Source: Paramarasmius palmivorus
Taxonomy: Eukaryota > Basidiomycota > Agaricomycetes > Agaricales > Marasmiaceae
Length of the DNA: 64,000 nucleotides
Assembly (NCBI GenBank): GCA_037176845.1
Contig: JAYKXP010000002.1
Coordinates: forward strand, 310,001 to 374,000
Reading direction: 5' to 3'
Shown here: in pieces, positions 44,044 to 55,220 of the stretch
Numbering within the stretch: the stretch's first letter is position 1
Layout of the letters: every line of letters starts with the position of its first letter
Made by a program: the position numbers and the translations under genes
The notes under the pieces: generated by a model
The model's input: the letters and a program-made list of their open reading frames with translations, nothing else
Told to the model about the DNA's origin: nothing
Databases searched by the model: none

Positions 44044-46324
44044 ATGAAGCCGCTGATAGATATCTGCCAGGCAATATCACTTTGTCGGCATTTGCTTTAA
44101 GCGACTTTCCTTGGTTGTACCTTTTTCAGCTGTATATACAATGTTAGTTGTATCATATCATGCAAAAATCCTCAGAAATTTTTACCAGAAACCCTGCGAG
44201 ACTCCGGACACTGCGCTGTTCTCGAATTTCCCGAAATTATTTCTTTATCTTGATCCCAATACTGATGAATGTCATAGAAATATACTTGATTGCTCGCCGT
44301 ACTTCGTGTCGAGGACAGAAATCAAATGATCGCGTTGGGGACTTCGGATGTGCAACAGGGCACGGAAAATCTAAACCTGTCACCCCAAACTATCAGCTCT
44401 AGAACGAAGCCACTAATAGGGTGCCCTACCGACCGGTCTAACCGTTTGTGGGACTAGACAGAAGTCGCTGTCTTGATACAAAAGATTTTCACGAACCCGC
44501 GGTGAAACTTAGTCTAGCTTTGGCCAATAGAATTGTGTTGGTGTAGATTTTGTCCATAAACAGTGCTCGCGGGTAAGGACCTGCATCGCCGTCTTGCTGC
44601 CCAGATCATTCACACAAGATCGGGTGTCGTCAATGAAGTATCATCAGCCATCTCTAATGATATCTCACAGTTCGCACTAAGCCAGGAGGAGGTAGGGAAT
44701 ACATCAAGCCAATAGATGAACGTAAGCAACAGGCTCGGTACCACTTGCTCCGCGCATAAGCAAGCTGCCGTATGTTCGAAATATGGAAAGTAGGGCCCGT
44801 GAACTTCCTTTGCGAGCAACGACGTTATCGCCTAGAAACGCAATCGCCGGGTATGACCACGAGTGACCCCGCAAGCAATCGAAGGGAATGAAGAGGATTG
44901 TTTTACACAAAAGAGCTGTCATTCAATGATGAGAAGTGGAGTGCAACGAAACTCTTGTTGACAGTCCGAACGCGCCATTACTCCATTGCTTGGTTGTAGT
45001 CTGGGGCCTCCTATTAGGTCCCTGCAGAGAAGGCAATGCAATTGAGACAGCCTGTCCGGCGATTGGTGGAGCTGGAAAACTTACGTTGGCTTCACTTCTC
45101 GTCGACATTGACTGATACGGGTTTCACGCTCAACGCTGCTCTGAGCGCCACCAACAACGAAACCATCGTAGCAATATCGATGCATTCTATGCAAGCAAGA
45201 GTATCCTGGGACCTGAAGTGGGCCTCCATCTATAGAAAAGGACGAGGAAACCCAACGATGATCCATGTATATCATGAATCCATGGCCAATACCCAGTTCT
45301 TGGAATTGAGGAGCGAATTCATCAATCAACGAATATTTTCGGAATTAACATAGGGAGCCGTACTTACCAAAAATTTGGTAACTTCCGCGCATGCCATAAA
45401 TCCATAATATTCACCCGTGCTGTTCAATGTTCATGACAATTATTCTGTTGCAATCAGACCAGGGCACAAGTAGAGCCGATATCTGTCCCGAGTGGATATT
45501 TATGAGCTTGCTGAATCGCCCATCATCGAGGAATCCCGCACTCGTATGATAATGGGCAGAAGAATCAACTTTTCGGCGGCGTAGCTCACAATGCTACAAT
45601 GGGAAATCTGCGGTGAGAAGATGGATATCAACCTTTAGCCAGTGCTTGAAGGAGAAACGAACCGCGCGTTTAGCGAGCTTGTGGGCAATCCGACCGCATA
45701 GCACTGGCTTGGCTACTGATTGGTCCAATAAATTCAAAGCCTGTCGGAACCTTAACACATGAGTACGTTCCATTCATAATGGAGTCAATGTATCGCACCA
45801 CTGCATTGACAGAAACCTCAGATATTGACATAGGTAAATCTATCCGGTGCCCAGAACTCGACGTGGCAAGCAAAATACGCTCATGAGATCCGGTCGTTGC
45901 GATTGAGTCCTAAGTGGGCGAGCAGCTTCGATGCATCCATGAGGTGTCCTGCCATATATACGGCTTGAAATCATTCCAAAGTGAAATCTTCCGTTAACAT
46001 CTCTTGGGATAGATGTTATAGAGAACTAACGCTAGTCTCTGTTAGGAACAAAGGTTGTCCTAGCAATCATAAAGAATACTGACTTACGACGCAGCAGCTC
46101 TGTGACCAAAGATTCGGAGAAAAAAGAGGCTGTCGTGTGATTAACGAAAAAAGAGGTTGACGCCAAGCAGCGAGCTCAGGTTCTCGTCGTGGGCGTAGTA
46201 AAGAGAAGCAAGAAGCACGGCAATAGTGCGGGCCGGCGGTTCGAAAGAAAATCCAGGTGACGTCAGTGCAGCTCTGGCAGCGCTCCAATAGAAAAAAGCA
46301 GGGGAAGACATTGCTATATTATTA
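44044..46324. other. 2.3-kb region without a supported gene
   Basis: Short frames only (for example 44610-44819 and 45081-45329, both minus), none with a known domain or splice chain. No repeat structure or transposon signature was noticed. Confidence 0.55.
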
Positions 46325-47878
46325 TTACTTTCGACTAGATACATCCATGCACACCCCGACATTCTCGAAACACCGAAGCGAGTCCAGGAATTCCTCTACT
46401 TCATCACCTTGTCCCCGGACCCTGACGGACACCAACTTGAGCCCTTTTGCGATAGATGAAGTGTATGAGGGGCCGGTGCCTGATACAGAAATGCATCGTG
46501 AGGATAGCATGTCCAGAAGTGCTCTCGTGTCGAGTCCCTTAAAGTGGACGGAGAGGTGTAGCTCGGAGAGGTGTAGCTCGGAGAGATCGGGAAGGAGACA
46601 TGGCTGTGACGGGTCATCCAGATCCATGTGGAGCTGGTTGAGGAATGTTGAGCAGACTATTGAATTAGAATCAAGCATTTCCACAATTTCCAATGTAGAG
46701 AGGCTGGGCATGCGACGTATGAGTGAGACTACCTGGCCTTCAGGACATTTCATCCACGAGAAAAGTAATGATGTGATTTGGCAGGAAGAACGAGACACCA
46801 AATCCATCACCGATGTCATGTCATAAACAGGATGTGCTCCTGGGCCTAAGGGAAGGGAACCCCAGATTTCGAGGGAGGAGAGTTTGGGAAGAGTGACGTG
46901 ATCGAAAAATTGCGGGAGGTTTTCTGGACGTGAGGGATGAAGTTCCAATGACTGAAGATTTGGGGCAATAGTAAAATTGCCTTGAATAACACCATCAGTT
47001 AGGTAATCCCCGGAGAGGGTCAAATGCTCCAAGTTGGTGGATGAGGCTATGAAGGCCATAATACCTCGAATCGTGGTACAACGAAGTTCGAGTTTCTTCA
47101 GTTGCCACCATGGGATTGCGAGCTGATTTGGAGAGGAAAAGATGGATGGCACAACTAGAGATTGCAGCGACGGCATCGTGCCAAAATTATTCGTGAATTC
47201 GGGCTCGAGATCGAATCCATCCGAAGAGAGCCCGAGATGCTCCAGCGTAGGAACATTTCGCATGATATCGACGAGCTGGCTATCCATGATCCAGGGAACG
47301 AGGTCGAGCTCAACGCTTTGCCATCGCGTGCAATGTCCCTTCAAACCGTCCAACGCCGGAACTATGTGACCAACATCCTCCGCATCCCATGCATCACCAA
47401 AGTTCAAGTCCAACGTGAGGGGCATTGTCCGCGAGCGATCGATGAACTCCTGTGTCAATGAAGCCAAACGACTCCCTTGTCCTTTCCAGTTGTAGAAGTT
47501 GATCATCAACGATGACCATAAACGTGGAGTTGACAGTGCTAGCTCTCGCCACCGCCCGCAAACTCGACTGATAGCATAAGCCGGGGGAACAAATTTCTGT
47601 CGAAGCTCGTTCTCGTCGCAGCATTCCACGAATACCTGCACAAGGATTTCCGGTGGTAGACGGTGCACTGGTGCCAGCAGCGACCTATACCGCTCCATTT
47701 TCTTCTTCACTCCATTTCGCTTGCTTTCAAGTGCCATGATAGCTGCTTTGATAGTATTGAGCTCCTTTTCAGAGTCGCGTAGAAACTGCACGATGACATT
47801 CCGGTCAGAGGGCGACACGGTGCTCCGAAACAGTCGCTCCATCCGGGTTTGAACAGTACTTGACTCTCCGGTGGCCAT
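46325..47878 (-). CDS. F-box/LRR-like protein, tandem family copy 1
   Basis: A single open frame of 517 aa from the ATG at 47878 (MATGESSTVQTRMERLFRST). The frame is open further upstream to 47959 without a better start. Residues about 10-65 are a coiled coil (RDSEKELNTIKAAIMALESK, NGVKKKMERYRSL). The F-box follows: LAPVHRLPPEILVQVFVECC, then VPPAYAISRVCGRWRELALS and TPRLWSSLMINF. The remainder is a degenerate leucine-rich array (WWQLKKLELRCTTIRGIMAF, NLEHLTLSGDYL, LPDLSELHLSELHLSVHFKG). SELHL is duplicated by a 15-nt tandem repeat near 46550. Members of this architecture are highly expanded in Agaricales; they are presumed SCF substrate adaptors. Three related genes follow at 49.6-55.2 kb, all on the minus strand. 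Confidence 0.85.
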   Translation of the reverse strand: MATGESSTVQTRMERLFRSTVSPSDRNVIVQFLRDSEKELNTIKAAIMALESKRNGVKKKMERYRSLLAPVHRLPPEILVQVFVECCDENELRQKFVPPAYAISRVCGRWRELALSTPRLWSSLMINFYNWKGQGSRLASLTQEFIDRSRTMPLTLDLNFGDAWDAEDVGHIVPALDGLKGHCTRWQSVELDLVPWIMDSQLVDIMRNVPTLEHLGLSSDGFDLEPEFTNNFGTMPSLQSLVVPSIFSSPNQLAIPWWQLKKLELRCTTIRGIMAFIASSTNLEHLTLSGDYLTDGVIQGNFTIAPNLQSLELHPSRPENLPQFFDHVTLPKLSSLEIWGSLPLGPGAHPVYDMTSVMDLVSRSSCQITSLLFSWMKCPEGQVVSLIRRMPSLSTLEIVEMLDSNSIVCSTFLNQLHMDLDDPSQPCLLPDLSELHLSELHLSVHFKGLDTRALLDMLSSRCISVSGTGPSYTSSIAKGLKLVSVRVRGQGDEVEEFLDSLRCFENVGVCMDVSSRK

Positions 47879-48585
47879 TTGAGGTAGATAGAAATCTATT
47901 AAAAAAAGTTCTTTTCGGTGTTGCAGTGTTCTGAGTAATGCGACGTACCAAGCACTCAATGTCGTGACGGCAAGAGGGCAAGAAAAAAAGGAGACTGTGG
48001 GAAAAGATACGACGCGTCTCCGTTCGACTCGGATGAATCGATGACAGTTCGCTCAGATGGTGACACCGTACTTCGAACCGATTGCTATAGCCAGACCTGT
48101 AGCATCCTTATTCAATAAATTCTCATGTTTGAGCATCGCGACATACATGATACAAAGGTGGTGCAAAAGTGGCGATGAACAATAGAAGTTCCCTTCAAAC
48201 ATAAACCATACCCAATTTTAGATACACTTTCCGCTACAAAAACGTATTATCGCCAATCGGATTGTGCCGAATGATTCGGAAGACGTCGGCTGTCTTTTTC
48301 GGTACGAACTTGCCTAATAGGTTTGTATCCCCCCAAGACGCTCGACTCGGCGCTCGAGCTCCATTCATGCCTCGTCCATGCCAGCGAACCGAATTCTACG
48401 CAAATACGCCAGCGCGAAACAGTTTCAACATTTGGGTTATTGTCAAACTGGGTGAGGGATTCGGGTAGACGTTTCTAGAGTAGTGCGTATATCGATTATC
48501 GGCCAATGTTCAAGTTGCTGACGCGCTGACGGCCAGTACATACCAGAGGAAATGTTCTAATCAAGCCGGGCCGTTATGCGCAGCT
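47879..48585. other. Divergent promoter region between F-box copy 1 and the GNAT gene
   Basis: About 700 bp without a supported exon. A frame at 48262-48468 has protein-like stretches (RPCQRTEFYANTPARNSFNI) but no domain, and it could be chance or an unrecognised upstream exon. Confidence 0.5.
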
Positions 48586-49394
48586 ATGTCAAGGCGAAGA
48601 TACCCCGTAATTCTCAACACAATTCCCTCAATGCCCACCAGTCTTCTTCAAGTCGATCCCGAAGTCTATGATACGCCCTTTCTTCGTCTTCCCGAACCCC
48701 ACAGCGATGTCATCATCGCGGCGCCAAGGTTGTGGGATGCTGAACCAAGCGTTGAGATCATGCGTGATTCTCAAGTTCGCAGATGGACGCTAGGTTCTGA
48801 TACCTCATACACAGTCGATCGTGCTCAAGGATGGATAACAAGGGTGAAAAATGCCTCGGATGAAGTCCTTGAAGCTATGAAAATTAACGAGGGAGTCTTT
48901 GTCGACGGATGCCCTGTACGACACATCATCAAACTCCAAGACAATGGCGGGCACGTCTTTATTGGAGACGTTGGCATCTCTAGGTCGTACTGGGCAGACA
49001 TCATCGACACCCAAGAGAGACAAGAACGTCTCGACGAGAATAACGCCAGACCCAGTGGAGATTCAAACATAGCTTGGCAAGTAGGTTGTAAGTTGACCTT
49101 TGTATTCATCGAGTATGCACATTACTTATGATGACAACAGATTATCTCTCCCCAGCCTATCAGGGCCGTGGTATCATGACAGCGGCGCTGCGGCTCCTTA
49201 TTTCTGGCTGGGCAATCCCAATGATGAACGCTCATCGAATCCGAGCCACGACGTTCCATTTAAACGAGGGAAGCAAGCGGGTTCTGGAGAAAAATGGGTT
49301 TGTGATGGTGGGAACGATAGAAGATTACAAGTCGATTGACCAGGAAATGGCAGCACTTCATGTTTTGGAGTGGCGAAGGTCTGGTGACGCGTGA
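48586..49394 (+). CDS. GNAT-family N-acetyltransferase
   Basis: Two exons (48586-49087 and 49141-49394, 53-nt GTAAGT intron) give 251 aa. The start could also be the downstream Met in SMPTSLLQVDPE. The acetyl-CoA site, split by the intron, reads QVG then YYLSPAYQGRGIMTAALRLL, the Q/RxxGxG/A motif of GNAT enzymes. Before it are LWDAEPSVEIMRDSQVRRWT and HVFIGDVGISRSYWA; after it, INDs are replaced by AHRIRATTFHLNEGSKRVLE and KNGFVMVGTIEDYK, typical of RimJ-type acetyltransferases (NxxSxxVLEKxGF). It transfers an acetyl group from acetyl-CoA to an amine; the substrate is unknown. The gene lies in opposite orientation within the run of tandem F-box copies. Confidence 0.9.
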
Positions 49395-49583
49395 ATTCGA
49401 AGGTGCATCTGTAGGTCAAAGGAACATGTTGGTTTTGTGTTGGTTTGAACATTATACGATACTACTGTATGGGCACAGAACAACTAAGCTATTAGCCAAA
49501 TCAACAAAAGACAGCGTCCACCATCAAATAAGCAACAAGTAACAATGCTATCCCTAGCATTCCCAACAGATTCAAGATACTGA

Positions 49584-51122
49584 TCAGGTTATCACCTTGA
49601 CGGAGATGCATACGCCCACATCATGGATTGCCTCTAGGGAGGAACGCAGTTTTGCCGAGATTTCCTTCCTGATGACAATCGAGACAGACCGTAATTGGGC
49701 GGTGTTATCCATCTGGGTACGTGACACTAACATTTGCAGAAGAGCACCCTGAGGTACGGTCTTGTTGACAGTGAGCTCTATCTGCGAGAGCCGTGGTAGG
49801 AAAATCGGCGAGATTATGTTGAACTGGTTCAGGAAAGTGTCTGTGATGAGCCCATCCGGCCATCTGTGACTTTCAGCCCTCTCGTTAATACAGAGATGCT
49901 CTAGTTTCGGCATCATACGAAGTAACGAGACGAGTTCCCTGTCTGACATCGGAGGATGTTCTAGCCTCAGATATCGCAAGCTGTTAGCAGTGGATGACCT
50001 CGAAAGGAAGTCTTTAATGCGTTGCAAGTCCCATGTCTCGCTCACAGGACGGCCGATGATATCCAGAAACGACAGGGAAGGTAGCGTCAACCTCTGGAGG
50101 ATATCAGAGAGCCGCCTCGGCTCGTATGCCGATATCGAAAGATGCTTGAGAGAAGAGATTATGGGTTCGATTTCGTTTGCCGGGATCGAATCTCCTCCGA
50201 TGGCAAGGGAACATCGGAGACTGTGAAGATTGGGACAGCGCGATATCAATGAACATGCAAGTCGAGCATAGTAGTCATCGAGTTTCATGTACCGAATCTG
50301 CTTCCATGGGAATTGGACTCTGGATAAAGCAACGGGCCCAGTCGATGAAAGAGAAAGGGATTCGAGATTTGGACAATCATCAAAAAGGTGAGTTTCAACC
50401 ACCTCGTCTCCATCTATTACGTAGCCTGATTCTGATGAAGGGAGTCCTAGATGCCGAAGTTCGGGGAGACGCCCTTTAACAAGGCCCAAATATGTGCAGT
50501 CCAAAACCCAAGGATAGCAGGTGAGGTTGAGAGAGCCCCAGCGAGCACTCTGAGATGTGAGGATGCTCAAGGCAGGTGCAATGTCGACGTCTGCACGTTC
50601 GTCGACCATGATATCCAGTTTGAGGTCCAACAGCGCAGGTTTGGAACGGTTGGTAAACATTTGTGCCAAATAAGCCAGGTCAACGGAACGCTCGACCGCT
50701 TGTTGCTGTGAAAAGTCGATCATTATCGAAGACCAAATTTTTGGGGTGGATAGAGCGACATCGCGCCACCGACCACAGACGTGGGATATTATCATGGCGG
50801 GAGGCATGGATTCTGGACCCAATGTGTTTCCTTCTTCGCTAACCATGGCAAGAACATTTGCCAGAGTTTCTGGTGGTAGCTTGTGGATTGGCGCCAGCAA
50901 GGCTTCGTATCTCCCTATCGCCTCTTCTAGTCCCCGGCTCTTGGTCTTCAGTGATATCATCGCTATTTTCGCTCTGTTCAACTCCGTCTTTGCCTTGCGT
51001 AGGAAAGTTAACACGGAGTCTCTGTCGGACACGGATATTATCCCTCGAAACATCCTTTCCATTCCTGGACGGCTGGACAAAAGATTGTCAAGAGCCGATG
51101 TGTTATCAATAGTTGACCCCAT
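49584..51122 (-). CDS. F-box/LRR-like protein, tandem family copy 2
   Basis: A single open frame of 512 aa from the ATG at 51122 (MGSTIDNTSALDNLLSSRPG). The frame stays open to 51209 but with no ATG there. Coiled-coil part: LRKAKTELNRAKIAMISLKT. F-box: LLAPIHKLPPETLANVLAMV, then MPPAMIISHVCGRWRDVALS and TPKIWSSIMIDF. Leucine-rich C-terminal part: LPELRHLGLPSSESGYVIDG, CPNLESLSLSSTGPVALSR, LTLPSLSFLDIIGRPVSETW and LPRLSQIELTVNKTVPQGAL. The ending DVGVCISVKVI matches the end of copy 4 (DVGVYMSVKVT). Copies 2 and 4 look closest to each other. Intronless; likely SCF adaptor by family. Confidence 0.84.
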   Translation of the reverse strand: MGSTIDNTSALDNLLSSRPGMERMFRGIISVSDRDSVLTFLRKAKTELNRAKIAMISLKTKSRGLEEAIGRYEALLAPIHKLPPETLANVLAMVSEEGNTLGPESMPPAMIISHVCGRWRDVALSTPKIWSSIMIDFSQQQAVERSVDLAYLAQMFTNRSKPALLDLKLDIMVDERADVDIAPALSILTSQSARWGSLNLTCYPWVLDCTYLGLVKGRLPELRHLGLPSSESGYVIDGDEVVETHLFDDCPNLESLSLSSTGPVALSRVQFPWKQIRYMKLDDYYARLACSLISRCPNLHSLRCSLAIGGDSIPANEIEPIISSLKHLSISAYEPRRLSDILQRLTLPSLSFLDIIGRPVSETWDLQRIKDFLSRSSTANSLRYLRLEHPPMSDRELVSLLRMMPKLEHLCINERAESHRWPDGLITDTFLNQFNIISPIFLPRLSQIELTVNKTVPQGALLQMLVSRTQMDNTAQLRSVSIVIRKEISAKLRSSLEAIHDVGVCISVKVIT

Positions 51123-51733
51123 GGTAAGATAAAAGTCTTTCACAATGGAGACTATGACCTTGGAGAAGCAGACTGAGAAAGCTCCGTGGCGCGAATTTGA
51201 AGAAGTCAAGTTTAAACGTACCGTGCTAGCTCCTGATGGGCGCTTGAAGCCTCTCGAATGTTAGTAAACACGAAGTACTGAGTATCTAACACACTATTCA
51301 TGAGTACAGGGGTATGACATTGCGAGGAGTGGCACATACTGGAACTTGGAAGGCAGAATATCGTGGTTCTGGGTGAAGGGGTCACGGTATCGCATCACGT
51401 TATAATAGAATTCCCATGCCGTACTGTTCAGGGTCTGTATCCTTCTGTTGTCCTTCTCTATACTCAAAGAATGGGTACAAATGCAGTTCTAGAACATTTC
51501 ACCTACAACGTTGTACGTATACATAGATAGCCGGCGAGTCCAACAAGTAATGCACACATACACATCGTGAAATGACAACAACGCCCAAGGGGTATCGAAA
51601 TCAAATTGAACAGACACACTGCCTGATAAAGTACCAACGACGGTCTGAATGATGAGACAAAAGGGCTGCTCAAGGGCATCAAAAGCTTTGAAAGAGCTTC
51701 GCGCCAATGACGGTCTCTCGACATCGCTGTCGT
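51123..51733. other. Spacer between F-box copies 2 and 3
   Basis: 611 bp; promoter of copy 2 and 3' end of copy 3. No coding exon was recognised. Confidence 0.55.
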
Positions 51734-53269
51734 TTATCGGATTGTAACGAACATGCGTACTCCAACGTCACTGAAGGATTCCAACAGTGACAGCAGCTCG
51801 GATGAAATCTGCGCGGTAGTAATCGAGACGGATTGTAGGCGGGCTACGTTCGCCTCTGAACCATCGGGGATACAGCGCGATGCCAATGCGTCTAGGATTG
51901 CATGTTGGGGTAACGGCTCCACGGCAGTTAGGTCTAGATGCCTGAGTTGCGGCAAAAAGGACGTACGAGTAAACTCGTGCAGGAAAGTGTCTGCGATGAT
52001 TTTGTAGGGTTGGGTTCTGTCGAGATGAGGCTGGTCCCATTCATAGATGTGCAGAGACTGCAACTTGGGCATAAGAGAAAGCAGAGATAAGACCTGCTTG
52101 CAAGACACTGGCGCGGGCCCTAGTTTAAAAGAGGTCAGATTGCACGATGATCTGCGAATACAATCTTCTATAGGCCGCAAGTCCCGCACAAACGATAAAT
52201 GACCAATTTCCAAGGATGTCAGAGACGGAACCGTCAACACCTGAAAGACTTGAGGTGACTGATATAGTGATATCGAAAGAGACTTGACACTGGAGGTGAC
52301 GACCTCGACATCGTCTACTTCCTCCATCCCGATAAAGTTGTGGTTGTTAAACTCGACGCGTTGGAGGTTTGGGCAACGGGTAATGAAGAGCATTGCAGTT
52401 CGAATTTCGGAGCTTTCGAGCTCCAAGTTTTGGATCTGATGCCACGGGAGGACAATCGCAGACAATGCATCAGATGAATTGGGCATGAGGCAAAGAGAAT
52501 GGAGGTCGGGACAGTCGTCGAAAATGTTGGTGTTAATGATCTCGAGATCGTCGGCAGCGTCGTCCTCTCCGTCCGAGAACGCTGAAAGTCTGAGGTGTCT
52601 CAACTTGGAAAGACGCCCCCGGACGCCTCTCAAAGTGGAGGTTTGCCAAACCCAAGGTCGACAAATGATATCGAGAGTACGCCAGCGGCTGGAATTCTGT
52701 ACGAGAACGTCCAAAGCTGGAGTAATGTCAACATCTGCGCCGTCGTCTATGCATGTGATATCCATTTTGAGGTGTAGAGGCGACGTTTTGGAGCGACTGA
52801 GGTATGTCTCCGTCAAGCGCGCTACTTTCTCATGTTGTCCCCATTCCCAATTCCGAAATGTGATCCGGATGGATGACCACAGAAATGGTGTCGACAAAGC
52901 CACGGAACGCCACCGCCCGCAAACAAGGGATACTGCAACGGCAGGAGGCATTTTGATAGGGTGTATATCGTTGAAATCTTCACCACATATCGTGAAAATG
53001 TTCGCTAGAACCTCTGGAGGCAGTCTGTGAATCGGCGACAGCAAACTCCTATATCTCTCCATCCTTTCCTTCAACTCGTTTCTTTTCCTCTCCAACGACA
53101 TTATCGCGACACTGAGTTTTCTCGTCTCTTTCTCCGCCTCGCGCAGGGCTTGCGTTATAAAATTTTTGTCTACGGGCGAGATCGTGCTTCGGAAGAGTCT
53201 TTCCAATTTCAACGTGTGACTGGACGACATGGAATTGAGTTGAAGAAAGGATGGATTTTCGAGGCTCAT
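51734..53269 (-). CDS. F-box/LRR-like protein, tandem family copy 3
   Basis: A single open frame of 511 aa from ATG (MSLENPSFLQLNSMSSSHTL). The opening ERLFRSTISPVDKNFITQAL is nearly the same as in copies 1 and 4, followed by a coiled coil (REAEKETRKLSVAIMSLERK). F-box: LLSPIHRLPPEVLANIFTIC, MPPAVAVSLVCGRWRSVALS, TPFLWSSIRITF. The leucine-rich part includes LSKLRHLRLSAFSDGEDDAA, CPDLHSLCLMPNSSDALSA, VPSLTSLEIGHLSFVRDLRP, FLPQLRHLDLTAVEPLPQHA. It ends DVGVRMFVTIR. The conserved N-terminal coiled coil plus F-box and the more variable repeat part fit selection for changing targets. Confidence 0.85.
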   Translation of the reverse strand: MSLENPSFLQLNSMSSSHTLKLERLFRSTISPVDKNFITQALREAEKETRKLSVAIMSLERKRNELKERMERYRSLLSPIHRLPPEVLANIFTICGEDFNDIHPIKMPPAVAVSLVCGRWRSVALSTPFLWSSIRITFRNWEWGQHEKVARLTETYLSRSKTSPLHLKMDITCIDDGADVDITPALDVLVQNSSRWRTLDIICRPWVWQTSTLRGVRGRLSKLRHLRLSAFSDGEDDAADDLEIINTNIFDDCPDLHSLCLMPNSSDALSAIVLPWHQIQNLELESSEIRTAMLFITRCPNLQRVEFNNHNFIGMEEVDDVEVVTSSVKSLSISLYQSPQVFQVLTVPSLTSLEIGHLSFVRDLRPIEDCIRRSSCNLTSFKLGPAPVSCKQVLSLLSLMPKLQSLHIYEWDQPHLDRTQPYKIIADTFLHEFTRTSFLPQLRHLDLTAVEPLPQHAILDALASRCIPDGSEANVARLQSVSITTAQISSELLSLLESFSDVGVRMFVTIR

Positions 53270-53636
53270 AGTTGCGTGACTAGTGAGTGTCTAATTTCGT
53301 ATATCCACTGACCCTAATCTTCGACGCAAGGAAAACTTGAGAAAATACCATTACGCAAAGATCAAAGTGAACGCACCCTCAGTGGTTTTGCAACCTTCAG
53401 TTTACACTGGTACTGGTTGTTGGGATATAGGATGTCGTATCACTGTGTGGTTCGGAGAAAGGTTTATTTTACCTAAGGGGTAGTCGCGGAAAACCGGTCG
53501 AAGAGATCTCGGATCAGTACTGTTACATATGAATTTCGGGTTCTGGTTGCTACTGTCTTCAGAATAATGGCCGTAATAATGAATCTATATACATGTAATA
53601 ACGGTGGGTGTTTACTATTACTCATGAACCGCTCTC
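53270..53636. other. Spacer between F-box copies 3 and 4
   Basis: 367 bp; nothing recognised beyond the expected promoter of copy 3. Confidence 0.55.
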
Positions 53637-55220
53637 CTAGAGGCGAGGATGTGTTACTTTAACAGACATATATACCCCGACATCGCGGAAAGCCTCCAAC
53701 GAAAACCGTAGTCCTGACGGAACATCCTTCCTAATGGCAACCGAGACCGATCTCAGCTTGCATATGTTACTCATTTGCGAGTTGTGGGGAATACAGCGTG
53801 ATGCCAACATGTGCAAGAGTGCCTCCTGTGGTACCGTGCTGTTGACTGTGAAGTCTACCCGCGAAAGACGTGGCAGGAAATCCGGGGAGGCCGTAAACCT
53901 GTTCAGGAATGCAGGAGAGATGAGTTTGTCCTTCCAACACTCTTCCTCAACCCTCTCGATGATACAGAGCTGCTCTAGCTGGGGCATGAAACAGAGCAAG
54001 GAAGCCAAGTTGCTGTCAGAGATGGGCAGGTTTTCGACCTTGAGGGAAGTAATCCCGTTTGAGGCCTGCAAAAGGAATTCTTTGATGCATAGCGAATCCC
54101 ATTCCTGCAACTTTTTGCGGCCGAACCCTTTGCATCGACAGCTCATCTCCAGAGATAGCAGGGAAGGCGCGCTGAATCTCTGCAAGATATCAGATAGCCG
54201 CCCCCAGGGAGACACCGATATCGAAAGATGCTTGAGGAGAGGCGTGTCCCACATAATGTTCTCAAGAACATCGCGTTCGCTTGCAGGGGTCGAGGAAAGG
54301 TGTAGACGCTCGAGATTGGAGCACTGTGATATTAAAGAATATACAGACGAGGTATCGTAGTAGTAGTCGAGTTCCACAGATCGAATCTGCGCCCATGGAA
54401 GGTGAATGTCGGAAAGAGAATCGGATTCAGTTGGTCGAAGCACGACGGATTGTAAATTTGGACAGTCGTCGAACAGGTGTGTATCAATAACCTCGTCGGT
54501 GGGATTGTCAATCTCCCAAGGTGCACTGAGTTCCAAGTGTCGAAGTTCGGGTAGACGCCCTTTAATGGTGTTTAGAGGCGATTCCTCCCAAACCCAAGGA
54601 CAACAAATGAGGTCGAGATATCGCCAGCGAGCGCTTTGTGCCGCGAGGATATCTAGCACAGCATTAATGTCTGCATTATCTCTGCCATCATCCGTAACGT
54701 TGATGGCTAAATCGAGGTCCAAAAGGGAGTTTTTGGAGCGATCGAGAAACGTTCGGATTAAGACCGCGAGTTTATCAAAGCCTTTGTCTATCCACACAAA
54801 GAAATTGACGCGGAACGAGTTCCACAAAAGTGGGGTCGAGAGAGCAATGTCCCTCCATCGCCCACAAACACGGGATACCGCCATGGCCGTAGGTATACAT
54901 GTTGGTTGTAATGCCTCGCCCTCTTGACCGCACATCGTAAAAACGTGCGCCAGAACCTCAGGAGGAAGCTTGTGTATTGGCGACAGCAAGGACCTGCACT
55001 TCTGCATGGTTTCTTCCAACCTCATCCTCCTGCTCTCCAAGGACATGATCGCAACCCTGAGTCTATTCGCTTCTTTCTCGGCATCATGGAGGAACTGTGA
55101 GATGAAACCGCGATCTGTGGGTAGAATGGTACTGCGAAGCAACCTTTCTATCTTGGAAGAACGGTCGGATAAAACAGGATGGGATTCAAACAGCAGATCT
55201 TCGATGTTCTGGGTGGCCAT
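53637..55220 (-). CDS. F-box/LRR-like protein, tandem family copy 4
   Basis: A single open frame of 527 aa from ATG (MATQNIEDLLFESHPVLSDR). Then IERLLRSTILPTDRGFISQF, coiled coil FLHDAEKEANRLRVAIMSLE, F-box LLSPIHKLPPEVLAHVFTMC with IPTAMAVSRVCGRWRDIALS and TPLLWNSFRVNF. Leucine-rich segments include GRLPELRHLELSAPWEIDNP, CPNLQSVVLRPTESDSLSDI, SAPSLLSLEMSCRCKGFGRK and LPRLSRVDFTVNSTVPQEAL. It ends DVGVYMSVKVTHPRL. An extra basic segment (CRCKGFGRKK) is missing in the other copies. Same predicted SCF-adaptor role. Confidence 0.85.
   Translation of the reverse strand: MATQNIEDLLFESHPVLSDRSSKIERLLRSTILPTDRGFISQFLHDAEKEANRLRVAIMSLESRRMRLEETMQKCRSLLSPIHKLPPEVLAHVFTMCGQEGEALQPTCIPTAMAVSRVCGRWRDIALSTPLLWNSFRVNFFVWIDKGFDKLAVLIRTFLDRSKNSLLDLDLAINVTDDGRDNADINAVLDILAAQSARWRYLDLICCPWVWEESPLNTIKGRLPELRHLELSAPWEIDNPTDEVIDTHLFDDCPNLQSVVLRPTESDSLSDIHLPWAQIRSVELDYYYDTSSVYSLISQCSNLERLHLSSTPASERDVLENIMWDTPLLKHLSISVSPWGRLSDILQRFSAPSLLSLEMSCRCKGFGRKKLQEWDSLCIKEFLLQASNGITSLKVENLPISDSNLASLLCFMPQLEQLCIIERVEEECWKDKLISPAFLNRFTASPDFLPRLSRVDFTVNSTVPQEALLHMLASRCIPHNSQMSNICKLRSVSVAIRKDVPSGLRFSLEAFRDVGVYMSVKVTHPRL

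Noticed and set aside
49198..49452. Minus-strand frame opposite the GNAT exon
   Set aside because: Shadow of the acetyltransferase, no independent support.
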